From positions 372,001-436,000 of the forward strand of contig NZ_JAJNOC010000002.1 in NCBI RefSeq assembly GCF_021044825.1: a stretch of DNA of 64,000 nucleotides. Reading direction: 5' to 3'. Under the pieces are notes generated by a model. That model saw only the letters and a program-made list of their open reading frames with translations. It had not been told where the DNA came from and did not search any database. The translations under genes and the position numbers were made by a program. Of the stretch, positions 1 to 8,988 are shown one piece after another. Each line of letters starts with the position of its first letter. The stretch's first letter is position 1. This stretch comes from Massilia phyllostachyos. Lineage in GTDB: Bacteria; Pseudomonadota; Gammaproteobacteria; Burkholderiales; Burkholderiaceae_D.

Positions 1-635
1 GCGACGGCTCGACCCTGACGGTGGAGGCGCGCATCCAGGCCCTCGAACTCGAGGGCGGCACCGTGTTCAGCGCCTTCCTGCACGACATCACAGAGCGCAA
101 GCAGCAGGAGGCGCGGCGCGACTACGAGAGCCGCCACGACGCGCTCACCGGCCTGCAGAACCGGCGCGCCCTGATGGAGGCGCTGCCGATTGCGCAGGCG
201 CGCGCCAGCCGCAGCGGCAAGACGGTCGGCATGCTGTTCATCGACCTGGACGGCTTCAAGGCGGTCAACGATTCCCAGGGCCACGAGGCCGGCGACATCC
301 TGCTGGGGGTGGTGGCCGAGCGCCTGCGCGCCGGCGTGCGCCGCACCGACAGCGTGTTCCGCCTGGCGGGCGACGAGTTCACTGTGCTGCTGGAAGACCT
401 CGCCGACACCTTCGACGACGCCCACATGGTGGCCGAAAAGCTCATCAACAGCATCTCGGAACCGGTCGAGCTGCCGGGCCGCGCGGTGCGGGTGCGCGCC
501 AGCATCGGCATCGCGCTCGACGTCTCGGGCGGCACCCGCCAGCCCGAGGAACTGCTGAAGGAAGCCGACCACTTCATGTACCAGGCCAAGAAGGCCGGGC
601 GTGGCCGGGTGTGTTCTTCCAAATACTCCTGCTGA
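1..635 (+). CDS. Diguanylate cyclase (GGDEF), C-terminal part
   Basis: The reading frame is open from the left edge of the window, so the N-terminus is missing. The visible part begins with the end of a PAS/PAC sensor domain (FLHDITERKQQ) and continues into a complete GGDEF domain that would make cyclic di-GMP from two GTP. The active-site loop reads AGDEF instead of GGDEF, a change still found in active cyclases. An RxxD inhibitory site (RRTD) lies five residues before it, so product feedback is likely. The protein ends normally in TGA at 633-635. No EAL domain follows. The missing upstream part probably holds further sensor domains. The family is certain; enzymatic activity is inferred from the motifs. 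Confidence 0.9.
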   Translation, partial: DGSTLTVEARIQALELEGGTVFSAFLHDITERKQQEARRDYESRHDALTGLQNRRALMEALPIAQARASRSGKTVGMLFIDLDGFKAVNDSQGHEAGDILLGVVAERLRAGVRRTDSVFRLAGDEFTVLLEDLADTFDDAHMVAEKLINSISEPVELPGRAVRVRASIGIALDVSGGTRQPEELLKEADHFMYQAKKAGRGRVCSSKYSC

Positions 636-695
636 TCTCCTTCTGCCGCGCTTTTCCTTTCAACTGCCGACCGGAGCCGGCCGGCAATGCTCTGG

Positions 696-2261
696 TCAGC
701 GCAGCCGCAGGTCGGCCCAGCCGATCGGCTCCGCGATGAATACCGTGTCGCAGGCCGTGGCCGGATAGGAAAAGTCGAAAGCCACCTTGCCCGCGCTGTC
801 GACGCCGAGCAGGCGCGCACTGGTGCGCGCATTCAGCACCGAGTAGGCGACCAGGTAGTTGCCGGGGGTGGCTTCGTAGACGCTGGAGCAGATGTCCGAG
901 AACAGGGTGCGCTCGCGTTCGTAGCTCCAGACTTCGCGCGCGGTGCCGGCCTTTTCGTCGATCGCATAGCGAGAGGGCATGCTGAAGGTGCGGGTGGCGC
1001 CGCGCGGCGCCCCGGGCGGCGAGTTCAGGCTGCCCAGGCCATTATTGAACAGCAGCAGCTCGCCGTTCGGCGTCACCGACAGGGAGTGCTGGCCGATCGG
1101 CGCCTTGCCTTCCACCAGGCGCAGGGCGAGGGCGCGCAGCGACGGATAGTTCACGTACCAGTGCTTGCTGGTGTCGCCCAGCAGCCAGCGGATGGCGCCG
1201 CTGTCGTAGTCGATCTTGACGACGAAATTCTCGCGGCTCGACAGCAGCAGCGAATTGTCCGCAGGATTGTAGATGGCCGAGTTCATGTGGAACCAGTCCT
1301 GGCCGTCGCGCACGAAGTTGGAGGGGTCGTCGCCCTTTGATCGCATGTAGGCGGCGAAGATGCGGCCGAGGTCCCATTCGCGCAGCACCTGGCCGTCCTT
1401 GTCGATCTCGGCCAGGATCGATTCCCAGCGGGGCACCCCGTCGCGCACCGCGTCGAGTTCGGCCAGCATGCCGGTCTTGCCGGGTGAGAGGTCGTGGTGG
1501 AACTGGGTCCAGAGCGCGCCGCTGGGCGAGGGGCCGAGGGGCATGGAACCGAGGACACCACCGATGTCCAGGCGCGACAGCACCGGCGTAGTCTGGCTGC
1601 CGAAGTAGAAGGCGTCCGGCCCGAACAGCGACGAGGTGGAGTTGCCGAGCGCGGTCGCGGTCCAGCGCATGTGGCCATCGGTGTCGACCACCACCGGCGC
1701 GGTGCGCCCGTTCTTGATCAGCATGAAGTCGAAGCCGGGTGCGCGGCTGGCGTTGCGGGCGACGCCGATGTCGGGCCGGGCATACACTTCGCCGGGCCCG
1801 GCATGGGCGCCGGTCGCGACATCGACCCGCCACGCGTGTTTCGAGCCGTCGCGGAAGGTCGCCGTCAGGTCGACCCGGTTGGTGTGCGAGGCGTACAGGC
1901 CGATCAGCGGGATGGCCAGCCGCCTGGCATTGCTATCGTAGGCGCCGCGCCGGTCCAGCCAGCTGCGTTCGTAGCTGGCGGCCAGCGGCCGGGACGCCGT
2001 GCCCGGCAGCGGCGTGACGCTGTAGGCGACCGAGGCCAGGTCGCTGTAATTGGCGAGCCTGAAGCTGAGGTCGGCGATGAAGACCGTGACGCCCGGCGCC
2101 TGGCGCACCTCGCCGATCTCGGCCTGCTCGGCCTGGGTGCGGTGCTCATTTTCATCGTCGTCACGGCCATGGCAGCCCGACAGCACCAGGGCGAATAGGA
2201 GTGGCAGAAGCAGCGCCAGGCGAAGAGGAGGAAAAAGGGTCGGTTGCGGGCGGAGGTGCAT
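696..2261 (-). CDS. Arylsulfotransferase (ASST)-like lipoprotein
   Basis: A 521-residue protein starting at ATG 2261, behind a GGGAG ribosome binding site; the open frame further upstream is antisense to copA and is not used. The N-terminus is a lipoprotein signal (hydrophobic run ending LVLSGC), so the mature protein should be lipid-anchored and face the periplasm. The body resembles the arylsulfotransferase family (PF05935), beta-propeller enzymes that move sulfate between phenols: FHMNSA at residues 324-329, SSRENFVVKID, and a late GQHS...NGELLLFNNG. In studied enzymes a histidine is the transient sulfate carrier; which histidine that is here was not resolved. It is a single gene divergent from copA, and no Dsb partner is visible. 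Substrate unknown. Confidence 0.72.
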   Translation of the reverse strand: MHLRPQPTLFPPLRLALLLPLLFALVLSGCHGRDDDENEHRTQAEQAEIGEVRQAPGVTVFIADLSFRLANYSDLASVAYSVTPLPGTASRPLAASYERSWLDRRGAYDSNARRLAIPLIGLYASHTNRVDLTATFRDGSKHAWRVDVATGAHAGPGEVYARPDIGVARNASRAPGFDFMLIKNGRTAPVVVDTDGHMRWTATALGNSTSSLFGPDAFYFGSQTTPVLSRLDIGGVLGSMPLGPSPSGALWTQFHHDLSPGKTGMLAELDAVRDGVPRWESILAEIDKDGQVLREWDLGRIFAAYMRSKGDDPSNFVRDGQDWFHMNSAIYNPADNSLLLSSRENFVVKIDYDSGAIRWLLGDTSKHWYVNYPSLRALALRLVEGKAPIGQHSLSVTPNGELLLFNNGLGSLNSPPGAPRGATRTFSMPSRYAIDEKAGTAREVWSYERERTLFSDICSSVYEATPGNYLVAYSVLNARTSARLLGVDSAGKVAFDFSYPATACDTVFIAEPIGWADLRLR

Positions 2262-2389
2262 GGGCGCTCCCAAGGGTTCGTATGGTTGAGTGTTCCGGAT
2301 TCGATCGCCAAGCTGTTCTTTTAGTTCGGCCCGGATGCGTGCGCCACTGATGGGCTCAAGAGAGACGTGGACCGCAGACAAAAAGGTGC

Positions 2390-2420
2390 TTGACCTTCCC
2401 ATCGTGGGAAGGAATATCCT
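2390..2420 (+). promoter_or_regulatory. MerR/CueR-type copA promoter and operator
   Basis: A -35 box TTGACC (2390-2395) and a -10 box TATCCT (2415-2420) are separated by 19 bp, the over-long spacing typical of MerR-family activated promoters. The spacer carries the dyad CCTTCCC-atcg-TGGGAAGG, which matches the copper sensor CueR operator pattern known from E. coli copA. Expected behaviour is induction by Cu(I). No cueR gene lies in the window, so the regulator must be elsewhere. Confidence 0.85.
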
Positions 2421-2426
2421 GTAGGG

Positions 2427-4871
2427 ATGAAGACAATGAACATGAACACCGCGCCAGGCGTCTTGCGCATCGCGGGCATGACGTGCGCCTCCTGCGTCGG
2501 GCGGGTCGAGAAGGCGCTGCGGGCGGTGCCGGGCGTGACCGATGCCAGCGTCAACCTGGCAACCGAGAAAGCGAGCGTGCGCGGCGGCGATCCCGAGGCC
2601 TTGCTGGCCGCGGTGCGCGCCGCAGGCTACGAGGCCTTCCCGGCCGATGGGGCGGCGCCGGCGCCCGGCGATGAAACCGGGACCTTGCCCACCTGGTGGC
2701 CGGTGGCCGCGAGCGCACTGTTGAGCCTGCCCCTGCTGCTGCCGATGCTGGCCCAGCCCTTCGGCCTGGCGTTCAGCCTGCCCGGCTGGCTGCAGCTGCT
2801 GCTGGCGACGCCGGTGCAGTTCTGGCTGGGGGCGCGTTTCTACCACGCCGGCTGGAAGGCGCTGCGCGCGGGGAGCGGCAATATGGATCTGCTGGTGGCG
2901 CTCGGCACCAGCGCCGCCTGGGCCTTGTCCGTGTACCTGCTGCTGCAGCCCCACGGCCATGGCGCGCCGCACCTGTACTTCGAATCCTCGGCCGTCGTCA
3001 TCACCCTGGTGCTGCTCGGGAAATGGCTGGAAGGGCGCGCGAAGGGCCGCACCGTGGCCGCGATCCGGGCGCTGCAAGCCCTGAAAAGCGAGGACGCGCT
3101 GGTGCGCCGCGAGGGCGCGGACGTGCGCATCGCGCTGGCGGAGCTGCGGGTGGGCGACCTGATGGTGCTGCGTCCGGGCGAACGGGCGCCGGCCGACGGC
3201 GTGGTCGAGGAGGGCCGCAGCCACCTGGACGAGTCGCTGCTCACCGGCGAGAGCCTGCCGGTGGCCAAGGCGCCGGGAGACCGCGTGGCCGGCGGCGCGG
3301 TGAACGCGGACGGCTTGCTGCTGGTGCGCGCCACGGCGGTGGGCGCGGCCACCATGCTCGAGAACATCATCCGCCTGGTCGAGGATGCGCAGGCCGCCAA
3401 GGCGCCGATCCAGCGCCTGGCCGACCGGGTCAGCAGCGTGTTCGTGCCGGTGGTCCTGCTGATCGCCTTGATCACCCTGCTGGGCTGGGGATTCGCGAAC
3501 GGCGACTGGGAAGCGGCGTTGCTGAACGCCGTGGCGGTGCTGGTGATCGCCTGTCCCTGCGCGCTGGGCCTGGCGACGCCGACCGCGATCATGGTCGGCA
3601 CCGGCGCCGCCGCGCGCCACGGCATCCTGATCAAGGATGCGGTGGCGCTGGAAACCGCCCATGCGGTCAGCGTAGTCGTCTTCGACAAGACCGGCACGCT
3701 GACCGAGGGCAAGCCGGCCCTGGCGGCGGTCGAGGGCGATGCGGACCGGGTGCTGGCGCTGGCCGGCGCCGTGCAGCAGGGCAGCAGCCACCCGCTGGCG
3801 GGCGCGGTGCTCGACGCGGCGCGCGCCCGCGATCTGGCGCCGGCGCCGGCCGCGAATGCGCAGGCGCTGCCGGGACGCGGCGTGCGCGCCGAGGTCGACG
3901 GCGCCACGGTCTGGCTCGGCAATGCCGCCCTGATGGCGGAACTTGGGGCGGAAACAAACCGGTTCGCGCAAGCGGCGCATTCCCACGAGGCGCTCGGGCG
4001 CACCGTGTCCTGGCTGGCGCGCCAGTCAGGCGCCGTGCCGGAAGCGATCGGCGTGCTGGCCTTCGGCGACGCCCTGAAACCCGGCGCGGCGGCGGCGGTC
4101 AAGCGCCTGCAGGCGGCCGGCATCGAGACCGTGCTGCTCACCGGCGACAATGCCGGCGCGGCGCGCCTGGTGGCCGGCCGGCTCGGCATCGCGCGCTGGC
4201 ACGCCGGCATCCTGCCGGGCGACAAGGCGGCGCTGGTCGCCGGCCTGAAGGAGGGCGGACGCACGGTCGCCATGGTCGGCGACGGCATCAACGATGCGCC
4301 GGCGCTGGCCGCGGCCGACGTCGGCATCGCCATGGCCGGGGGCCTGGACGCCGCGATGCAGGCTGCGGGCGTCACCCTGATGCGCGGCGACCCGGGCCTG
4401 GTCGCGGATGCGCTCGCAGTGTCGCGGCGTACCCACGCGAAGATCCGCCAGAACCTGGGCTGGGCCTTCGTCTTCAATGTGGTCGGCATTCCGCTGGCCG
4501 CGCTGGGGCTGCTCAGCCCGGTGCTGGCCGGCGCGGCGATGGCGCTCAGCTCGGTGAGCGTGGTGAGCAATGCGCTGCTGCTGCGGCGCTGGCGGCCGGC
4601 CGCAAACGATGTGATCAACGGGGCGGAAACGCCCCTTCAACCAGGAGAAAACACAATGATGGAATTGACGGTGGACGGCATGAGCTGCGCGCATTGCGTG
4701 GGCCGGGTGACGGAGGCGGTGCAGGGCGTGGACGCGGCCGCGAAGGTGGACATCGACCTCGCCAGCAAGCGGGTCAGCGTGGACAGCGGCGCCGACCCGG
4801 CGCGGATCGCGGCGGCGATCGATGCGGCCGGCTACCCGGTGCTTGCGTCGGACGGTTCGACTAACCGGTAG
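2427..4871 (+). CDS. copA: Cu(I)-exporting P1B ATPase CopA fused to a C-terminal CopZ-like domain
   Basis: An 814-residue heavy-metal ATPase that would pump Cu(I) out of the cytoplasm. It has an N-terminal metal-binding domain (GMTCASC, Cys20 and Cys23), about eight membrane segments, TGES, the CPC metal site at residues 376-378, the phosphorylation motif DKTGT (Asp420), SHP, and GDGINDAP. The ATPase would normally end after LLLRRWRP, but the frame stays open through a short linker into a second complete metal-binding domain (GMSCAHC, Cys754 and Cys757) that looks like a free CopZ chaperone. A strong internal ribosome binding site precedes Met744. The predicted transcription start lies about 7 bp after the -10 box, on or beside ATG 2427, so ATG 2436 or 2442 may be the real start. 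Confidence 0.93.
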   Translation: MKTMNMNTAPGVLRIAGMTCASCVGRVEKALRAVPGVTDASVNLATEKASVRGGDPEALLAAVRAAGYEAFPADGAAPAPGDETGTLPTWWPVAASALLSLPLLLPMLAQPFGLAFSLPGWLQLLLATPVQFWLGARFYHAGWKALRAGSGNMDLLVALGTSAAWALSVYLLLQPHGHGAPHLYFESSAVVITLVLLGKWLEGRAKGRTVAAIRALQALKSEDALVRREGADVRIALAELRVGDLMVLRPGERAPADGVVEEGRSHLDESLLTGESLPVAKAPGDRVAGGAVNADGLLLVRATAVGAATMLENIIRLVEDAQAAKAPIQRLADRVSSVFVPVVLLIALITLLGWGFANGDWEAALLNAVAVLVIACPCALGLATPTAIMVGTGAAARHGILIKDAVALETAHAVSVVVFDKTGTLTEGKPALAAVEGDADRVLALAGAVQQGSSHPLAGAVLDAARARDLAPAPAANAQALPGRGVRAEVDGATVWLGNAALMAELGAETNRFAQAAHSHEALGRTVSWLARQSGAVPEAIGVLAFGDALKPGAAAAVKRLQAAGIETVLLTGDNAGAARLVAGRLGIARWHAGILPGDKAALVAGLKEGGRTVAMVGDGINDAPALAAADVGIAMAGGLDAAMQAAGVTLMRGDPGLVADALAVSRRTHAKIRQNLGWAFVFNVVGIPLAALGLLSPVLAGAAMALSSVSVVSNALLLRRWRPAANDVINGAETPLQPGENTMMELTVDGMSCAHCVGRVTEAVQGVDAAAKVDIDLASKRVSVDSGADPARIAAAIDAAGYPVLASDGSTNR
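4643..4661 (+). promoter_or_regulatory. Internal ribosome binding site and start for a CopZ-like product
   Basis: Inside copA the sequence AGGAG (4643-4647) sits 8 nt before an in-frame ATG at 4656, followed by a second ATG at 4659. Starting here gives a free 71-residue copper chaperone ending at 4871 and holding the GMSCAHC motif. The spacing is ideal, which suggests copZ was once, or still is, a separate cistron. Separate translation is inferred. Confidence 0.6.
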
Positions 4872-4985
4872 GCAACACTCCGCGACGACTTTGGGATATA
4901 TTCTAATGGAAATTAATTAGACTCACGGGCCTGCGGGGCGGACAGTCCGCCACGGCAGGCTTCGGCCAGGCTGGCCGGCATACCA

Positions 4986-7575
4986 ATGGGATCCACGATG
5001 CGATACGGCGTGCTGGCGGAACCGGCGGACCTGGCGACCCATCCGCCAACCGGCGGGCAGATGCGCACGGTGGTCGTCGTGCCGCTCGGCCTGGGCCTGC
5101 TGTGCGCGCTGCTGGCGCCGCTGGCCGGCCGGGCGATGCCGGCCGTGCCCCAGTTCGTGCCGGTGGCGCAGTCGATCCTGGTCGGCAGCAACCTCCTGAC
5201 CGGCATCCTGCTGCTCGGCCACGTGCACACCAACCGCTCGTGGTCGCTCGGCATCCTGACCCTGGGCTACCTCTTGACGGCGCTGATCGCGCTGGCCCAC
5301 ATGCTGACCTTCCCGGGCCTGTTCTCGCCGCACGGCGTCCTGGGCGGCAACAGCCAGACCACGCCCTGGCTGTTCATGGTCTGGCATGCGCTGTTCCCGC
5401 TGTTCGTGCTCGGCTACGCGCGGGTCTACCGGCGCGCGCTGCCCGACCATTTCATGCGGGTCGGCGTTCTGCTCACCATCCTGTTCGTCTCGCTCCTGGT
5501 GCTGCTGTGCACCACCGGCGCGCCCTACCTGCCGGTGCTGATCGAACAGCATCGCTTTCAACCTTCCTAACGCGTGCTGGGCGGCGCGGTGCTGGCGCTG
5601 TCGCTGTTCGCGCTGTGGCGCATCAGCCGCAAGCGCCCGCGCGCGCTGCTCGACCTGTGGCTGATGGTGGCGATGGCGGCCTGGGTGGCCGAGGTGATGC
5701 TGTCCTGCCTGTTCAACACGGGACGCTTCGACCTCGGCTTCTACGCCGGCCGCCTGTACGGGCTGGCGGCCTCGCTGCTGGTGCTGGGTGCGGTCGCGAT
5801 CGACAATATCGCGCTGCACGCGCGCCTGCGCCTGACCTTCGAGAAGATGCTCGAGACCCAGGCGCGCGCACGCTGGCAAGGCCTGCTTGGTTCGGTGCTG
5901 CGCCAGCTGCCCGACGGCGTCCTGATCGTCGACCGCGAGGGACGCTGCGTGATGGCCAACGAGCAGGCCGAGCAGATCGAGGCGCGCTTCGAACATGCGG
6001 CGGGCGACGGCACCCTGGGCCCGGCGGCGATGCTGGCGCAGCTGGGGGAACCGGTGCGGCGCGCGCTCGAGGGCTGCGCCTTCCGCGAAGTGTCGCTGGA
6101 CAGCGTGGCCGCCGACGGCCGCCGGGTGTATGCGGTGAGCGGCGCGCCGCTGCGCGACAGCGGGCCAGAGGCGGCGGCGGTGATCGTCCTCGACGACATC
6201 ACCGCGTCGACCCAGGCCAATGCGGCGCTGGCGCGCGCCCTCGACCAGACCCGCTACCTGATCGAGAACACGCCGTTAGCGGTGATCGAATGGGACCGCG
6301 ACTTCATCATCCGCCTGTGGAACCGGCGCGCCGAAGAGCTGTTCGGCTGGACCGCCGGGGAAGCGCTCGGCCGGCGCATCGACGCGCTGCCGGTCGTGCA
6401 CGAGGACGACGCCGGCAAGGTGGCGCAGGCGATCGGCCGCCTGCTCGATTCGGCCACCCGCTACGTCGAGTCCAACAACCGCAACCGCACCCGCGACGGC
6501 CGCATCCTGTGCTGCGAGTGGTACAACTCGGTGCTGCACGACGAGGGCGGCGCGATCCACCGGGTGTTCTCGCTGGTGCTTGACGTCAGCGAGCGCGAGG
6601 CGGCGATGGAGCAGCTGAAGGAAGCCGACCGCCGCAAGGACGTCTACATCGCCACTCTGGCGCACGAGCTGCGCAACCCGCTGGCGCCGATCGCGAATGC
6701 CGCCTCGCTGCTGCGCGGGCGCGGCCTGGCCGCCGAGCGGGTCGAGTGGATCGCCGCCATGGTCGGGCGCCAGGCCGCGCAGATGTCGCGCCTCTTGGAC
6801 GACCTGCTCGACGTCACCCGCATCAGCCGCGGCAAGATCGAACTGCGCCGCGCACCGCTGGAACTGGGCCGCCTGCTGCGCGACACCCTGCAGACCAGCA
6901 TGCCGCTGATCGAAACCGGCCGCCACACGGTGGAGCTCGACCTGTGCGACGAGCCGGTCTGGGTCGAGGCCGACGCCCTGCGCCTGACCCAGGTGCTGGC
7001 CAACCTGATCAACAATGCGGCCAAGTACACGCCGCCGGGCGGGCGCATCGCGATCCTGCTGAAGGAGCGTGACGGCGAGGCGCGGGTGGAAGTGCGCGAC
7101 AACGGCGTCGGCATCGAGCCGGAGATGGTGGAGCGGGTGTTCGACGCCTTCGTACAGGTGAGCAGCGCCAGCCACCTGGCCCAGGGCGGCCTAGGGATCG
7201 GCCTGTCGCTGGCGCGCGGGCTGGTGGAGCTGCATGGCGGGCGCATCGCGGCGCGCAGCGATGGGCCGGGGCAGGGTGCGGTCTCCACGGTGTGGCTGCC
7301 GGCGATACCGGCGCCGCTGCCGGCGCCCGGTGCGTTCGAGGCTGGCAGAGCGCCGCCGCGGCTGCGCAAGACCATCCTGGTGGCGGACGACAACGCCGAC
7401 GCGGCCGAGTCGCTGGCCTGGCTGCTGCGCTCCGAAGGGGCGACGGTGGACGTGGCGCACGACGGGGCGCGGGCGGCAGGAAGACCGGGCGGCCTCGTTC
7501 GCCGCCGGCTTCGACGAGCATTTCACCAAACCGGTGGCGCCGCAGGAGTTGATCGACCTGCTGCGGCTGTTGTAG
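4986..7575 (+). pseudogene. Decayed hybrid sensor kinase (MASE4-like, PAS, HisKA, HATPase, REC remnant)
   Basis: The frame encodes an N-terminal multi-helix membrane sensor resembling MASE4, two PAS regions, a HisKA domain (LAHELRNPLAP), an HATPase domain (NLINNAAKY, GLGIGLSLARG) and part of a receiver. Two lesions break it. An in-frame TAA at 5568-5570 interrupts the membrane domain, with homologous sequence continuing in the same frame on both sides. In the receiver, about 60 codons containing the phospho-acceptor Asp are gone: the text jumps from VAHDGARA near 7470 to a shifted frame reading EDRAASFAAGFDEHFTKPV and ending at TAG 7573-7575. A shorter kinase restarting at GTG 5574 is possible but would have half a sensor. 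The better start is ATG 4986 or 4998. Sequencing error could explain the stop but not the receiver deletion. Confidence 0.8.
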
Positions 7576-7615
7576 GGTGGGCGGAAATGCATGCTACAGG
7601 GAAGCCCGCCCACCC
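7575..7615. repeat. Intergenic inverted repeat, GGGTGGGCGG family
   Basis: Arms gggtgggcgg (7575-7584) and ccgcccaccc (7606-7615) enclose 21 bp between the convergent kinase pseudogene and multicopper oxidase. The same palindrome is found as a tight hairpin at 58359-58388, and a related one at 22155-22200. It may act as a transcription end structure, but no T-run follows. Confidence 0.6.
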
Positions 7616-7620
7616 GACCA

Positions 7621-8988
7621 TCAGTGGCTGTGCCCTGATGGCTTCTTCGCCTTGTACTCCACCGTTCCCGTCGCCGGCTTGTCGGGCGCCATCGGCGCCT
7701 GCGGCACCTCGCCCGTCCACTCGCGCGCCACGGTGCCGGCCGGGTGCCGGTACCACCCCGGATCCCGGTAATCCCCGCGCGCCAGCCCCTCGCGCACCTT
7801 CAGCATCGTGAACATGCCGCCCATCTCGATGTTCCCGAACGGCCCCTTCCCATCCATCATCGGCAGCGTGTTCTCGGGCAAGCGCATCTTCATGTCGCCC
7901 ATCGAGCCGCCGCGGTCGCCCATCACCATATAGCCGGGCACGAGGTTGTTGATCTTGCGCGCCACGCCGCGGTGGTCGACCCCGGCCAGGTTCGGCACCT
8001 CGTGGCCCATGGCGTTCATGGTGTGGTGCGACTTGTGGCAATGGAAGGCCCAGTCGCCCGGATTGTCGGCCACGAATTCGATCGCGCGCATCTGGCCGAC
8101 CGCGACGTCGGTGGTGACTTCCGGCCAGCGCGCGCCGGGCGGCACCCAGCCGCCGTCGGTGCCGGCCACTTCGAAGCGGTGGCCGTGCAGATGGATCGGG
8201 TGGTTGGTCATGGTCAGGTTGCCGACGCGGATGCGCACCTTTTCGCCCAGGCGCGCCACCATCGGGTCGATGCCGGGGAAGACGCGGCTGTTGAAGGTCC
8301 ACAGGTTGAAGTCGAGCATGGTGTTGGTGCGCGGCGTGTAGCTGCCCGGCTCGATGTCGTAGGACGAGAGCAGGAACACGTAGTCGCGGTCGACCGCGTG
8401 CTGCCTCGGGTCCTTCGGGTGGGTGACCCAGAAGCCCATCATGCCCATCGCCATCTGCATCATCTCGTCGGCGTGCGGGTGGTACATGAAGGTGCCGGCG
8501 TGGCGCGCGACGAACTCGTAGACGAAGGTCTTGCCGGGTTGGATAGCGGGCTGGGTCAGGCCGGACACGCCGTCCATCCCGCAGGGGAGGATCTGGCCGT
8601 GCCAGTGCACGCTGGTGATCTCGGGCAGCTTGTTGGTCACGAAAATGCGGACGCGGTCGCCCTCGACCACTTCGATGGTCGGGCCCGGGCTCTGGCCGTT
8701 GTAGCCCCACAGATTGGCCTGCATGCCGGGGGCGAGTTCGCGCACCACGGGTTCGGCCACCAGGTGGAATTCCTTGACGCCGTCCTTCATGCGCCAGGGC
8801 AGGCTCCAGCCGTTCAGGGTCACCACCGGGTTGTAGGGGCGGCCGTTGGGCGGCGCGAGCGGGGCGGCGGTGCTGCTCGACGACTGCACCGGGGCTTCGG
8901 GCAGCGCGGCGGCGCCGGCGCGGCTGACCAGGGAGGCGCCGAGCATGGTGGCGCCGGCGTTGGCGAGGAAGTGTCTGCGCTTGTTCAT
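7621..8988 (-). CDS. Periplasmic multicopper oxidase, copper resistance type
   Basis: A 455-residue oxidase with an N-terminal twin-arginine signal (KRRHFLANAG), so it should be exported folded through Tat. All copper ligand motifs are present: HWHG, HPHAD, HPIHLHGH and HCHKSHH (HCH at residues 316-318) followed by an axial Met four residues later, giving type 1, 2 and 3 copper sites. The family oxidises Cu(I) to less toxic Cu(II) with O2. The Met-rich stretches (MMQMAMGMM; GGSMGDMKM) fit copper handling. The start ATG overlaps the stop of the upstream TolC-like gene in an ATGA arrangement, so it is the last cistron of a four-gene operon. It should not be confused with the ATPase CopA. Confidence 0.9.
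   Translation of the reverse strand: MNKRRHFLANAGATMLGASLVSRAGAAALPEAPVQSSSSTAAPLAPPNGRPYNPVVTLNGWSLPWRMKDGVKEFHLVAEPVVRELAPGMQANLWGYNGQSPGPTIEVVEGDRVRIFVTNKLPEITSVHWHGQILPCGMDGVSGLTQPAIQPGKTFVYEFVARHAGTFMYHPHADEMMQMAMGMMGFWVTHPKDPRQHAVDRDYVFLLSSYDIEPGSYTPRTNTMLDFNLWTFNSRVFPGIDPMVARLGEKVRIRVGNLTMTNHPIHLHGHRFEVAGTDGGWVPPGARWPEVTTDVAVGQMRAIEFVADNPGDWAFHCHKSHHTMNAMGHEVPNLAGVDHRGVARKINNLVPGYMVMGDRGGSMGDMKMRLPENTLPMMDGKGPFGNIEMGGMFTMLKVREGLARGDYRDPGWYRHPAGTVAREWTGEVPQAPMAPDKPATGTVEYKAKKPSGHSH

Noticed and set aside
2262..3986. Upstream extension of the arylsulfotransferase frame to 1096 residues
   Set aside because: It is antisense to copA, is Arg/Gln/Gly/His-rich as high-GC shadow frames are, and the lipoprotein start at 2261 has a ribosome binding site.
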